Of a stretch of 5,622 bases of DNA, positions 1-5,622 are shown piece by piece. This DNA comes from Bacteroidota bacterium (GTDB taxonomy: Bacteria > Bacteroidota > Bacteroidia > Cytophagales > Hymenobacteraceae). Position 1 is the stretch's first letter; each line of letters begins with the position of its first letter. The notes under the pieces were generated by a model. That model was given only the letters and a program-made list of their open reading frames with translations, did no database searches and had not been told where the DNA came from. A program made the position numbers and the translations under genes. The stretch spans positions 1-5,622 of the forward strand of contig JAFADQ010000275.1 in the NCBI GenBank assembly GCA_023424725.1, in the 5' to 3' direction.

Positions 1-720
1 ATCTATAAAATAAAGGTAGTGATCTATTACTTCTTCGTAGCGCTCCATTTGCCGCTGCGGCACGCTTATTTTAGCAAGCTGAAACTGGCCGTCTATTCTT
101 ATAAACGATACTTCTTCGTTGTAATCGGATGAAGGAAAATCGCGCATAAAGTTGGTAAGCGCTACCACCGCCGACTTATATTGCCGCACATTATAATAGA
201 GTTTGGCATTTTCGTAGGCTTTTTTCTCCAGTTTCACGGCCAGGTCGTTATACATCGAATCGGCTTTTGGCGTAAACTGGCTTGCAGGATGCTGGGTCAT
301 AAACGACTGAAAAGCCTCCATTGCGCCTACCGTGCTGGTCTGGTCGAGGTAATAAACCGGAGAATCGAAGTACAGCGATTTGGCATTCATGAACAGGCTT
401 TCTTCCGCGAATTCACCGCGCGGATACGTTTCGGCCAGGTTTCTGAAATAATACGCGGCAAGCAAATACTGGTGCTGCTGAAAGTGCGAATTGGCGTAGT
501 AAAAAAGAGCTCTTTCTGCCTCCGAACGGCCTTTCATGATCGGCATTAGCTCTTCAAGCAACATTCCGGAGCGGTAATAATCGCCCTTTTCGTAATAAGT
601 TACCGCAGCCAGATACTTCTCATCAACATTATCGCTTTTAAGCACCCGCTGAAAATCGCTACAAGAGCTGATTACAACCAGGAAAGCCAGAAAAAGAAGC
701 CTATACACGTATTTATACAT
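1..720 (-). CDS. bamD: Outer membrane assembly lipoprotein BamD, 3' end missing
   Basis: Reading the minus strand from the ATG at 720 gives 240 codons with no stop before the window edge, so the C-terminus is missing; the family is usually about 250-290 residues. The N-terminus is a lipoprotein signal: MYKYVYR, a hydrophobic stretch (LLFLAFLVV), then the lipobox ISSC with the lipidated Cys at residue 20. After it come SDFQRVLKS and helical TPR-like repeats (for example YEKGDYYRSGMLLEEL, QYLLAAYYFRNLAETYP and QYKSAVVALTNFMRDFP). In known members BamD is a periplasm-facing lipoprotein of the BAM complex, which helps BamA insert beta-barrel proteins into the outer membrane. There is no strongly acidic patch after Cys20 of the kind that directs Bacteroidota lipoproteins to the cell surface, which fits a periplasmic location (inference). 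The OstA-like gene lies 154 bases upstream on the same strand. The start is fixed by the signal peptide, since no other Met precedes Cys20. Confidence 0.93.
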   Translation of the reverse strand, partial: MYKYVYRLLFLAFLVVISSCSDFQRVLKSDNVDEKYLAAVTYYEKGDYYRSGMLLEELMPIMKGRSEAERALFYYANSHFQQHQYLLAAYYFRNLAETYPRGEFAEESLFMNAKSLYFDSPVYYLDQTSTVGAMEAFQSFMTQHPASQFTPKADSMYNDLAVKLEKKAYENAKLYYNVRQYKSAVVALTNFMRDFPSSDYNEEVSFIRIDGQFQLAKISVPQRQMERYEEVIDHYLYFID

Positions 721-727
721 TAGCCCG

Positions 728-758
728 CAAAGGTAGTAATTTTTTTACCGGGTAGCAA
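728..758 (-). promoter_or_regulatory. Bacteroidota-type promoter for bamD
   Basis: On the minus strand a perfect -7 box TACCTTTG (735 to 728) fits the Bacteroidota consensus TAnnTTTG. A TTG at 758-756 lies 20 bases upstream and suits the -33 box; a TTTG at 762-759 is an alternative with a 23-base spacer. Transcription would be expected to start around 722-725, only a few bases before the bamD ATG at 720. This would make the mRNA almost leaderless. bamD can therefore be transcribed independently of the OstA-like gene upstream. Confidence 0.6.
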
Positions 759-874
759 CAAACATGCCCAACCCTTCTTTAACCTTATTTTGGTTGTTTT
801 ATTGCCCTGCGGCTGCCACTTTTTTGGCCTTTGCAGCTCAACAGCTTTGTGGTATCTTACTATTTTTATGGGTT

Positions 875-2590
875 TTATCTTCTTCCGCCGCCTCCGGTTG
901 CCGGCTTGCGGGGTTTAGCCGACTTGGCCGGAGCAGTACTTTTTGCCTTTTCTTTATTCTGTATAGCTGCATCGGTTGCCTTTACTTTTATTTTGCCGGA
1001 ACCAGAAGAAGAGTTGTTATTTCCGGAAGTATTGCTGCCCCGAACCGGGCGTGGGCGCGAATCGGCAATAATATCGGTGCGGGATGGTTTGTCTTTAATA
1101 CGCCAGGTAAAATTTTTGAGTCTGGTGTCAGGCGCTTCCAGCTCGTGCGGCGGAATAAATTTGGCATCCGGATTTTTAAGAAAAGAGATGGTTTTTACTT
1201 TGTTGCTATCGAACTGAATAACCATGTTGCTGCAAATGGCATAATTCATTCCGGTAAGCGCGGTATCGCCTTCCAGCACAAAATAAATGCTTTCGCCGTT
1301 GCCGTCTACATTTACCCGCCTTATCTTGTTTTCTTTAAAAAACACCGTCATATTCCGGCCCTTTACCTGGTTATAATTCCGCAGGGTATCTTGGCTGGAG
1401 AGAAAAGCGTTGCTGTACATTTCCATGCGCGATATCTGTTTATTGGCCATCAGCAGGCGTATATCGTTGGCAACGATCTGGTTTTGGCCGCTCCATAAAA
1501 TCGGGTCGAAGCTCATGTAAATGGTAGAATCGAGGGAGTTATAAGTAAGCGAATCGCAACGGCCCTGCAGGTCGGCTTTCCAGATGCGCACATTGGGGTA
1601 GGCTATGGTAAGGTCGGCAACGGTATCGGGCAGGTTATCGATGGTCATGAGCGTATCGGCGGCCAGAAAAAGTGTATCGCCACCGGTTGGCCTGTGCATT
1701 ACCGCTTGCCCGTAAACTTTAGAAATGCCGGTTTGCCGCCAGTATTGCACTATTTTTCCGGTAATAACTACACTGTCTTTTTTAGAGGTAAGGCGCACAT
1801 TTCCGCGCGCGAATCCGTAGCCCGACACTTCGTTATATAATAAGGTGTCGCCGGCAAGTGTGTAAGAAGCCGTTTCTACAGTAGAATTTCCTTTAAAATC
1901 TGATAACCGGCGCACGGTATCGTAAGATCCTTTATTGGCGATTAGCACGCCTTGCGGGTTGGTAATTCTGGTTGGCCCGTTAAAATAAGCTATTTTAGTA
2001 ACCGTATTATAATCGAGCGCCTGCGAATTAATTAATCCGTCTTTGGTAACCACTTCTACGCTGTCGCGGAAATTAAACACTTTAGAACTGGTGCTGTACT
2101 GGCCAAACCGGCTGGTGAGGCGGTTATCGGCATCTACAATTACGCCGCCTTCGGTATAATAGGCCATTTTCTGATCCATCCGGTAATCTAACGAAGGAGT
2201 TGTGAGGGTCATTTTGCTATCGTTCAGCACCACATTTCCCTTCATTTTCGCCAGCCGGGTATCGCCATTGTAGGTTAGCCGGTTGCCGGTTATGGTAACG
2301 GTATCGCCCTGGTTTATGCGCACGCTGCCAAAGGCCTCTATCATGTTTTTGTTTTTGTACTGATACGCCGAATCGCAATACAGCATGGTTCCTTTTTGCT
2401 TGAAAACCACATTACCGATCAGTTTGCGAATATCCTGGCCTTTAAAGCGGCCACCTTCCAGGGCGTCGGCCTGCACCAGCTCTATCTGGCTGGTGTTTTG
2501 CTGCGGCTGATTTTGCTGTGCCATGGCCGGAAAAATGGCCGCCACAGCTATCAGAAAAAAAAGTATGTATTTCAGAAATGAAAAAGTCAT
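875..2590 (-). CDS. OstA/LptA-like periplasmic protein, likely LPS transport
   Basis: A complete 571-residue protein with a Sec signal peptide: Lys7, a hydrophobic core at about 8-22, and a probable cleavage after AMA (residue 24). The mature part opens with IELVQADALEGG and then runs through repeated beta-strand motifs such as LIGNVVFKQKGTMLYCDSA, IEAFGSVRINQGDTVTITG and GNVVLNDSKMTLTTPSLDY. This G-x-V-x-(hydrophobic) pattern with D/N turns is typical of the OstA/LptA beta-jellyroll fold, which carries lipopolysaccharide across the periplasm. It is far longer than Proteobacterial LptA (about 185 residues), as is usual for Bacteroidota OstA-like proteins. From about residue 515 the C-terminus is low-complexity, Ser/Gly/Asn then Lys/Ala/Pro-rich, ending GGGGRR, and probably disordered. 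It could be an LptA-type bridge or a protein related to the LptD N-terminal domain; no LptD barrel is present. The neighbouring bamD fits a role in outer-membrane building. Confidence 0.85.
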   Translation of the reverse strand: MTFSFLKYILFFLIAVAAIFPAMAQQNQPQQNTSQIELVQADALEGGRFKGQDIRKLIGNVVFKQKGTMLYCDSAYQYKNKNMIEAFGSVRINQGDTVTITGNRLTYNGDTRLAKMKGNVVLNDSKMTLTTPSLDYRMDQKMAYYTEGGVIVDADNRLTSRFGQYSTSSKVFNFRDSVEVVTKDGLINSQALDYNTVTKIAYFNGPTRITNPQGVLIANKGSYDTVRRLSDFKGNSTVETASYTLAGDTLLYNEVSGYGFARGNVRLTSKKDSVVITGKIVQYWRQTGISKVYGQAVMHRPTGGDTLFLAADTLMTIDNLPDTVADLTIAYPNVRIWKADLQGRCDSLTYNSLDSTIYMSFDPILWSGQNQIVANDIRLLMANKQISRMEMYSNAFLSSQDTLRNYNQVKGRNMTVFFKENKIRRVNVDGNGESIYFVLEGDTALTGMNYAICSNMVIQFDSNKVKTISFLKNPDAKFIPPHELEAPDTRLKNFTWRIKDKPSRTDIIADSRPRPVRGSNTSGNNNSSSGSGKIKVKATDAAIQNKEKAKSTAPAKSAKPRKPATGGGGRR

Positions 2591-2642
2591 ATAAAAATCG
2601 GGACAGAAAGCAGTCGCTCTGTTTCCAAACGAAAAATTTAGG

Positions 2643-2650
2643 CAAAAGTA
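2643..2650 (-). promoter_or_regulatory. Probable -7 promoter box of the OstA-like gene
   Basis: On the minus strand TACTTTTG (2650 to 2643) matches the Bacteroidota -7 consensus TAnnTTTG exactly. It would give a 5' leader of roughly 45-50 bases before the ATG at 2590. No good TTTG is found at the expected -33 position; the nearest candidate is a GTTTT at 2671-2667, so the upstream half is weak. The rest of the divergent spacer (2591-2773) shows no other clear feature. On the plus strand only a poor -7 resemblance, TAACTTG at 2745-2751, precedes tilS. Confidence 0.45.
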
Positions 2651-2773
2651 GATGAATTTATGCTGGAAAACTTTAAGCGCGCGTTTTTAGCCGGTTTATA
2701 AGCACAAAATTGCCTGTGTTATAACTAAAACAAAACAGCATTAGTAACTTGCCGGCGCTAACAATTTCTGTTC

Positions 2774-4093
2774 ATGGCATTAACTCTGGCCTCGCTTTTA
2801 TTACCTCAAATTTCGGGCGCCAATATTCTGGCTGCCATAAGCGGCGGGCTCGATTCGGTAGTGCTGCTGCATTTATTACACCTGCGAGGGGCAAAAACCG
2901 GGGTGGCGCACTGCAATTTCGGGCTGCGCGGGCACGAAAGCGATGGAGATGAAGAATTTGTACGAAAGCTGGCGAAGCGCTATAATTTTCCGTTTTACCG
3001 CACCGGTTTTTGCACCTTACAGCATGCCGAAGAAAACGGAATATCTACACAAATGGCGGCCCGCGAGCTGCGCTATACCTGGTTTGAAGAAATACGCCGG
3101 CAGCACCAATTCGATTTTATTGCCACCGCCCACCACCTTAACGACAGCCTAGAAACTGTTTTGCTGAACTTACTAAGAGGCACCGGCCCGGCAGGTTTGC
3201 GCGGCATTGCAGAAGAGGCCGGAAATATAATAAGGCCATTAATTAATACCAGCCGTGAAGAAATTACGGAGTTTGCCCGCCACCACAACTTAACCTGGCG
3301 CGAAGACAGCTCTAACCAATCTGATTATTATAAACGGAATTTTCTTCGGCAGCACATTATACCGCAACTGCAGCAGCTAAACCCCAACCTGCTGCAGACC
3401 ATGAGCCAAACCATGCAGCGCATGACCGATGCCACCGAATTAATTCGCGACAAGGCTGCGGAGGTGAAAAAACAGGCCGTTACAGACCTAAATAAGCAGG
3501 TTTGGATAAAAACCGGTTTGCTGCCCAAAAAAGGACTGCCGCTGTTGCTGCACGAGCTGATAAAAAAATACGGCTTTAGCTACTTACAGGCCACCGAAAT
3601 CAGCAAAAACCTGAACGCGCATTCCGGAAAACAGCACCTCTCTCCTACCCACCGGCTCTTAATAGACCGGCAGCAACTTATTATTTCGCCGCTGGCCGAG
3701 CCTGACCAAAACCCTGAGTATAAAATAGAAAAGTTAACGACAGAGCTTGATCTGGGAGATCATAAACTGTTATTCGGTCATTTTTATGTGGATGATTTCG
3801 CACCAAAAAAATCGGCTGATGTGGCCGCGCTGGATGCTGATAAATTAAACTTTCCGCTAAGGCTGCGCAAATGGCAACCCGGCGACAAGTTCCGGCCGCT
3901 GGGCATGCGCGGGCAGAAAAAAGTGAGCGATTTTTTAATAGACCAGAAAGTGCCTGTAACCGAAAAAGAGCACGTGTATGTACTTGTTTCGGGCAGCGAA
4001 ATTGTTTGGTTGGTAGGCTACCGGATTGGCGATAGGTGTAAGATCTCTGCACAAACCAAAAACATACTGGAAGCGCGGCTGTTGAAAAAGTGA
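2774..4093 (+). CDS. tilS: tRNA(Ile)-lysidine synthetase TilS
   Basis: This 439-residue protein uses ATP to attach lysine to C34 of the tRNA-Ile with anticodon CAU. That changes both its charging and its decoding from Met to Ile (AUA), an essential cytoplasmic step in most bacteria. The N-terminal PP-loop ATPase has SGGLDS at residues 23-28, followed by AHCNFGLRG (45-53) and ATAHHLNDSLET (117-128). The last has Asn123 where many homologues have Asp; I read this as a lineage variant rather than a defect. WREDSSN starts at residue 175 and the K187-R188-N189-x-x-R192 motif follows. The C-terminal TilS domain shows RKWQPGDKFRPLG (365-377) and KKVSDFLID, typical of the full-length form. ATG 2774 is the first possible start because an in-frame TAA lies at 2759-2761. 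It leaves a short leader before the PP-loop. The gene is divergent from the OstA-like gene. Confidence 0.95.
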   Translation: MALTLASLLLPQISGANILAAISGGLDSVVLLHLLHLRGAKTGVAHCNFGLRGHESDGDEEFVRKLAKRYNFPFYRTGFCTLQHAEENGISTQMAARELRYTWFEEIRRQHQFDFIATAHHLNDSLETVLLNLLRGTGPAGLRGIAEEAGNIIRPLINTSREEITEFARHHNLTWREDSSNQSDYYKRNFLRQHIIPQLQQLNPNLLQTMSQTMQRMTDATELIRDKAAEVKKQAVTDLNKQVWIKTGLLPKKGLPLLLHELIKKYGFSYLQATEISKNLNAHSGKQHLSPTHRLLIDRQQLIISPLAEPDQNPEYKIEKLTTELDLGDHKLLFGHFYVDDFAPKKSADVAALDADKLNFPLRLRKWQPGDKFRPLGMRGQKKVSDFLIDQKVPVTEKEHVYVLVSGSEIVWLVGYRIGDRCKISAQTKNILEARLLKK

Positions 4094-4107
4094 GGAGCGC
4101 GTTTAAT

Positions 4108-4119
4108 GTTATATATAAC
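4108..4119. repeat. 12-bp perfect palindrome at the cassette's left edge
   Basis: GTTATATATAAC reads the same on both strands. It lies 14 bases after the tilS stop and overlaps by two bases the first ACCGCAAAG unit of the repeat cluster. It is AT-rich and has no loop, so it is a poor transcription terminator. It could be a leftover of the target site into which the repeat-flanked cassette inserted, or chance. Confidence 0.45.
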
Positions 4120-4211
4120 CGCAAAGAGCGCAAAGGTAACCGCGAGGGACGCAAAGAAAAAATCGAATATTACTTTGTAGCCTTTGCGAAATCCTTAAGG
4201 CAATTTGCGGT
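4118..4211. repeat. CGCAAAG/CTTTGCG inverted repeat cluster left of the GxxExxY gene
   Basis: The left arm holds CGCAAAG at 4120-4126, 4129-4135 and 4150-4156, plus a degenerate CGCGAGG at 4141-4147. The spacing is 9, 12 and 9 bases, so it looks like a decayed 21-base tandem duplication. The right arm holds the reverse complement: CCTTTGCG at 4181-4188 and TTTGCGGT at 4204-4211. ACCGCAAA (4118-4125) pairs with TTTGCGGT, and CGCAAAGG (4129-4136) pairs with CCTTTGCG. The right arm carries about 12 extra bases between these two blocks, including the palindrome CCTTAAGG at 4193-4200. Transcribed, this could form an interrupted stem-loop just past tilS. Confidence 0.75.
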
Positions 4212-4213
4212 AA
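4171..4213. repeat. 43-base direct repeat, left copy
   Basis: It contains CTTTGTAG, CCTTTGCGAAA, CCTTA and TTTGCGGTAA in that order. It aligns without gaps to 4669-4711, with 35 of 43 bases identical, including an 11-base exact block (4181-4191 with 4679-4689) and a 10-base exact block (4204-4213 with 4702-4711). It ends 12 bases before the ATG of the GxxExxY gene. Confidence 0.8.
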
Positions 4214-4225
4214 AAAAACTTATTA

Positions 4226-4696
4226 ATGACTGAAAATGAAATATCGAAAGTTGTTTTTGATGCTTCTCTAAAGGTTCATAAGGGTCTTGGGCCAGGGCTT
4301 TTAGAAAATGCCTACGAAGAGTGCCTGTTCTACGAATTAAATAAAACCGGAATATTAGTAGAAAAGCAAGTGTCGCTGCCTTTAGTTTATGAGGAAATAA
4401 AACTGGATATCGGCTACCGGGTAGATATTTTGGTTGAAAGGAAGTTTAGTATTGAGGTAAAGGCCGTAGAAAAACTGACTGACGTTCACCTTGCCCAGCT
4501 TCTCACCTATCTTAAACTATCGGGCAGTAAACTGGGGTTTTTAATAAATTTTAATGTTACTATGCTTAAAACCGGCATTAAAAGAGTAGTAAACAACCTT
4601 TGGTTTCCTTTATCAATGGCTTTCCAGCGCTTTTTGTTCAAAGTTAAATGCCTGAAATATTCTTTGTACCCTTTGTGGCCTTTGCGAAACCCTTAG
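4226..4696 (+). CDS. GxxExxY-family protein, PD-(D/E)XK nuclease-like
   Basis: A 156-residue protein whose first ~125 residues match the GxxExxY family, small proteins with no established function. The signature motif is G24-LL-E27-NA-Y30, preceded by VHKGLGPG. A PD-(D/E)XK-like active site can be traced: D67 (YRVDILVE), then E77-V78-K79 (SIEVKAVE), and Q91-x3-Y95 (QLLTYLKL), as in RecB-type nucleases. The core closes with KLGFLINFN and GIKRVVNNL at residue 125. The remaining ~31 residues are unlike the family and are partly encoded by the right repeat; the TAG at 4694-4696 lies inside it. Start ATG 4226 gives MTENEIS, the usual family N-terminus. It sits between tilS and mdh on the same strand and has lower GC than either. 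No antitoxin-like or other partner gene is present. Nuclease activity is inferred from motifs only. Confidence 0.88.
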   Translation: MTENEISKVVFDASLKVHKGLGPGLLENAYEECLFYELNKTGILVEKQVSLPLVYEEIKLDIGYRVDILVERKFSIEVKAVEKLTDVHLAQLLTYLKLSGSKLGFLINFNVTMLKTGIKRVVNNLWFPLSMAFQRFLFKVKCLKYSLYPLWPLRNP

Positions 4697-4711
4697 CGCC
4701 CTTTGCGGTAA
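4669..4711. repeat. 43-base direct repeat, right copy
   Basis: This is the right-hand partner of 4171-4213 (35/43 identical), with CCTTTGTGG at 4670-4678, CCTTTGCGAAA at 4679-4689 and CCTTTGCGGTAA at 4700-4711. A further CTTTG lies just outside at 4662-4666, so the CTTTG units occur at 4662, 4671, 4680 and 4701 (spacing 9, 9 and 21). The 3' end of the GxxExxY reading frame runs into this copy. Confidence 0.8.
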
Positions 4712-4736
4712 TACCCTCCTATAAACACAAGGTATT
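4710..4736. repeat. Short inverted repeat before mdh, possible weak terminator
   Basis: AATACC (4710-4715) is complementary to GGTATT (4731-4736) across a 15-base loop and is followed by TT. The stem is only 6 pairs and the T-tract is short. It may be a weak stop for transcripts coming from the cassette, or chance. Confidence 0.2.
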
Positions 4737-4751
4737 TTCGGCATTTCGTGC

Positions 4752-4759
4752 TACTTTTG
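4752..4759 (+). promoter_or_regulatory. Probable -7 promoter box of mdh
   Basis: TACTTTTG matches the Bacteroidota -7 consensus TAnnTTTG exactly, the same octamer as before the OstA-like gene. Transcription would start near 4763-4766, leaving a leader of about 50 AT-rich bases before the mdh ATG at 4815. No clear TTTG or TTG lies at the expected -33 distance. The box lies outside the repeat cassette, so mdh probably keeps its own promoter. Confidence 0.5.
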
Positions 4760-4814
4760 CCTTGAGAAAAAGAAATTCTAACAATCAACTATACAACCTC
4801 TTAACCAAAATAAA

Positions 4815-5622
4815 ATGAAAGTAACCGTAGTAGGAGCCGGAAACGTAGGCGCCACTTGCGCCGATGTGCTGGCTTACCGCGAGATTGCCAACGAAGTAGT
4901 GCTGGTAGATATTAAAGAAGGCGTGGCCGAAGGTAAAGCCCTCGATATCTGGCAGAAAGCCCCTATAAACCTGTACGATACCCGCACCACCGGCTCTACA
5001 AACGACTACACCAAAACCGCTAATTCTGATGTGGTGGTGATTACCTCGGGCCTGCCGCGCAAGCCGGGCATGACGCGCGACGACCTGATCAGCACCAATG
5101 CCAACATTGTGCGCTCGGTAACCGAAAACGTGGTGAAACACTCGCCGGATGCCATTATTATCGTGGTTTCTAACCCGCTTGATGTGATGACATACGCGGC
5201 GCACATTACCTCTAAATTGCCCCGCACCAAAGTAATGGGTATGGCCGGAATTTTAGATACTGCCCGCTACCGCGCATTTTTGGCCGAGGCGCTAAACGTT
5301 TCTCCTAAAGATATTCAGGCCGTATTAATGGGTGGCCACGGCGATACTATGGTGCCGCTTCCGCGCTACACTACCGTTGGCGGAATTCCGGTTACGGAGC
5401 TGATAGAAAAAGACAAGCTTGACGCCATTATAGACCGCACCAAAAACGGCGGCGGCGAGCTGGTGAAACTAATGGGCACATCGGCCTGGTATGCTCCGGG
5501 TTCGGCGGCGGCGCAAATGGTAGAGGCTATCGTGCGCGATCAGCGCCGTGTGTTCCCGGTGTGTATTAAGCTGGAAGGCGAGTACGGCATTAACGGAACT
5601 TACCTGGGCGTGCCTGTAATTC
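4815..5622 (+). CDS. mdh: Malate dehydrogenase, 3' end missing
   Basis: It interconverts malate and oxaloacetate with NAD(H) in the cytoplasmic TCA cycle. The 269 codons present run to the window edge; related enzymes are about 310 residues, so roughly 40 are missing. The Rossmann motif is G7-A-G-N-V-G12, and Asp32 at the end of the second strand favours NAD over NADP. The substrate loop GLPRKPGMTRDDL carries Arg82 and Arg88. SNPLDVMTY has Asn120, Asp148 and Arg151 lie in GILDTARY, and the catalytic His175 is in GGHGDTMVPL. Arg82 at the substrate-specificity position points to malate rather than lactate dehydrogenase, and the sequence style is that of the LDH-like (type 3) MDH. ATG 4815 sets the first strand immediately before the glycine motif, as expected. 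GC is high compared with the cassette upstream. Confidence 0.96.
   Translation, partial: MKVTVVGAGNVGATCADVLAYREIANEVVLVDIKEGVAEGKALDIWQKAPINLYDTRTTGSTNDYTKTANSDVVVITSGLPRKPGMTRDDLISTNANIVRSVTENVVKHSPDAIIIVVSNPLDVMTYAAHITSKLPRTKVMGMAGILDTARYRAFLAEALNVSPKDIQAVLMGGHGDTMVPLPRYTTVGGIPVTELIEKDKLDAIIDRTKNGGGELVKLMGTSAWYAPGSAAAQMVEAIVRDQRRVFPVCIKLEGEYGINGTYLGVPVI

Larger units (their letters stand above)
4118..4709. mobile_element. Putative repeat-bounded cassette carrying the GxxExxY gene
   Basis: The outer ends form an imperfect terminal inverted repeat. ACCGCAAAGAGCGCAAAGG (4118-4136) matches the reverse complement of 4691-4709 at 17 of 19 positions. Between them lie the left repeat cluster, one small gene and the right repeat cluster, about 592 bases in all. 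The region separates two housekeeping genes and is visibly more AT-rich. By hand count GC is 21/60 at 4381-4440 and again at 4561-4620, against 30/60 within tilS (3061-3120) and 40/60 within mdh (5041-5100). No target-site duplication, transposase or recombinase is visible, so mobility is inferred only. If it moves, it would need an enzyme acting in trans or the encoded nuclease-like protein. Confidence 0.45.

Noticed and set aside
764..1498. 244-codon open frame on the plus strand
   Set aside because: It lies almost wholly antisense to the well-supported OstA-like gene, and its translation resembles no known protein. It reads as a shadow of biased codon use.
2745..2751. TAACTTG as the tilS -7 promoter box
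   Set aside because: It lacks one T of the TAnnTTTG consensus and has no -33 partner at a suitable distance, so it is too weak to call.
3368..3397. Perfect 9-base inverted repeat CTGCAGCAG / CTGCTGCAG with a 12-base loop inside tilS
   Set aside because: It is explained by Leu and Gln codons in LQQLNPNLLQ of a helical segment. There is no T-tract and no sign of a regulatory role.
3681..4154. 157-codon open frame on the minus strand
   Set aside because: It is antisense to the conserved C-terminal TilS domain and extends into the repeat cluster. Its composition (Arg/Leu/Ser-rich) is typical of a shadow frame.
4118..4156. CRISPR array
   Set aside because: The repeated units are only 7-9 bases with 9-12 base periods. 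There are no spacers of normal length and no cas genes.
4170..4177. TTACTTTG as a promoter box for the GxxExxY gene
   Set aside because: One fixed base of TAnnTTTG is wrong and no TTTG lies at the expected -33 position. The TTTG is already explained by the repeat unit.
4785..5204. 139-codon open frame on the minus strand
   Set aside because: It is antisense to the start of mdh, whose plus-strand frame has every catalytic motif.

Overview
The window looks like chromosomal DNA of a Bacteroidota bacterium, most likely of the order Cytophagales (Hymenobacteraceae-like; the family is a guess from protein style). Three things support this. Promoter -7 boxes of the Bacteroidota form TAnnTTTG lie before three genes. 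Clear Shine-Dalgarno sequences are absent. The window also encodes a long OstA-like protein together with a Bacteroidota-type BamD lipoprotein.

The left half (1-2590) is read on the minus strand and carries two outer-membrane biogenesis genes. One is bamD, cut by the left edge. Upstream of it is a 571-residue OstA/LptA-like periplasmic protein expected to act in lipopolysaccharide transport. Each has its own -7 promoter box. The bamD box sits only about 7 bases before the ATG, which predicts a nearly leaderless mRNA. A 183-base divergent spacer (2591-2773) separates this pair from the right half.

The right half (2774-5622) is read on the plus strand. It holds tilS (tRNA-Ile lysidine synthetase), a small PD-(D/E)XK-like GxxExxY-family gene, and mdh (malate dehydrogenase), which is cut by the right edge. 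tilS and mdh are ordinary housekeeping genes.

The interesting object is the GxxExxY gene between them. It lies in clusters of CGCAAAG / CTTTGCG repeats. Its flanks form an imperfect 19-base terminal inverted repeat (17/19 identical, 4118-4136 against 4691-4709) and a 43-base direct repeat (35/43 identical, 4171-4213 and 4669-4711). The left flank can also fold on itself. The gene is more AT-rich than its neighbours, and its reading frame ends inside the right-hand repeat. Together this looks like a compact cassette of about 590 bp inserted between tilS and mdh, possibly mobile. Its mechanism and function cannot be read from the sequence.
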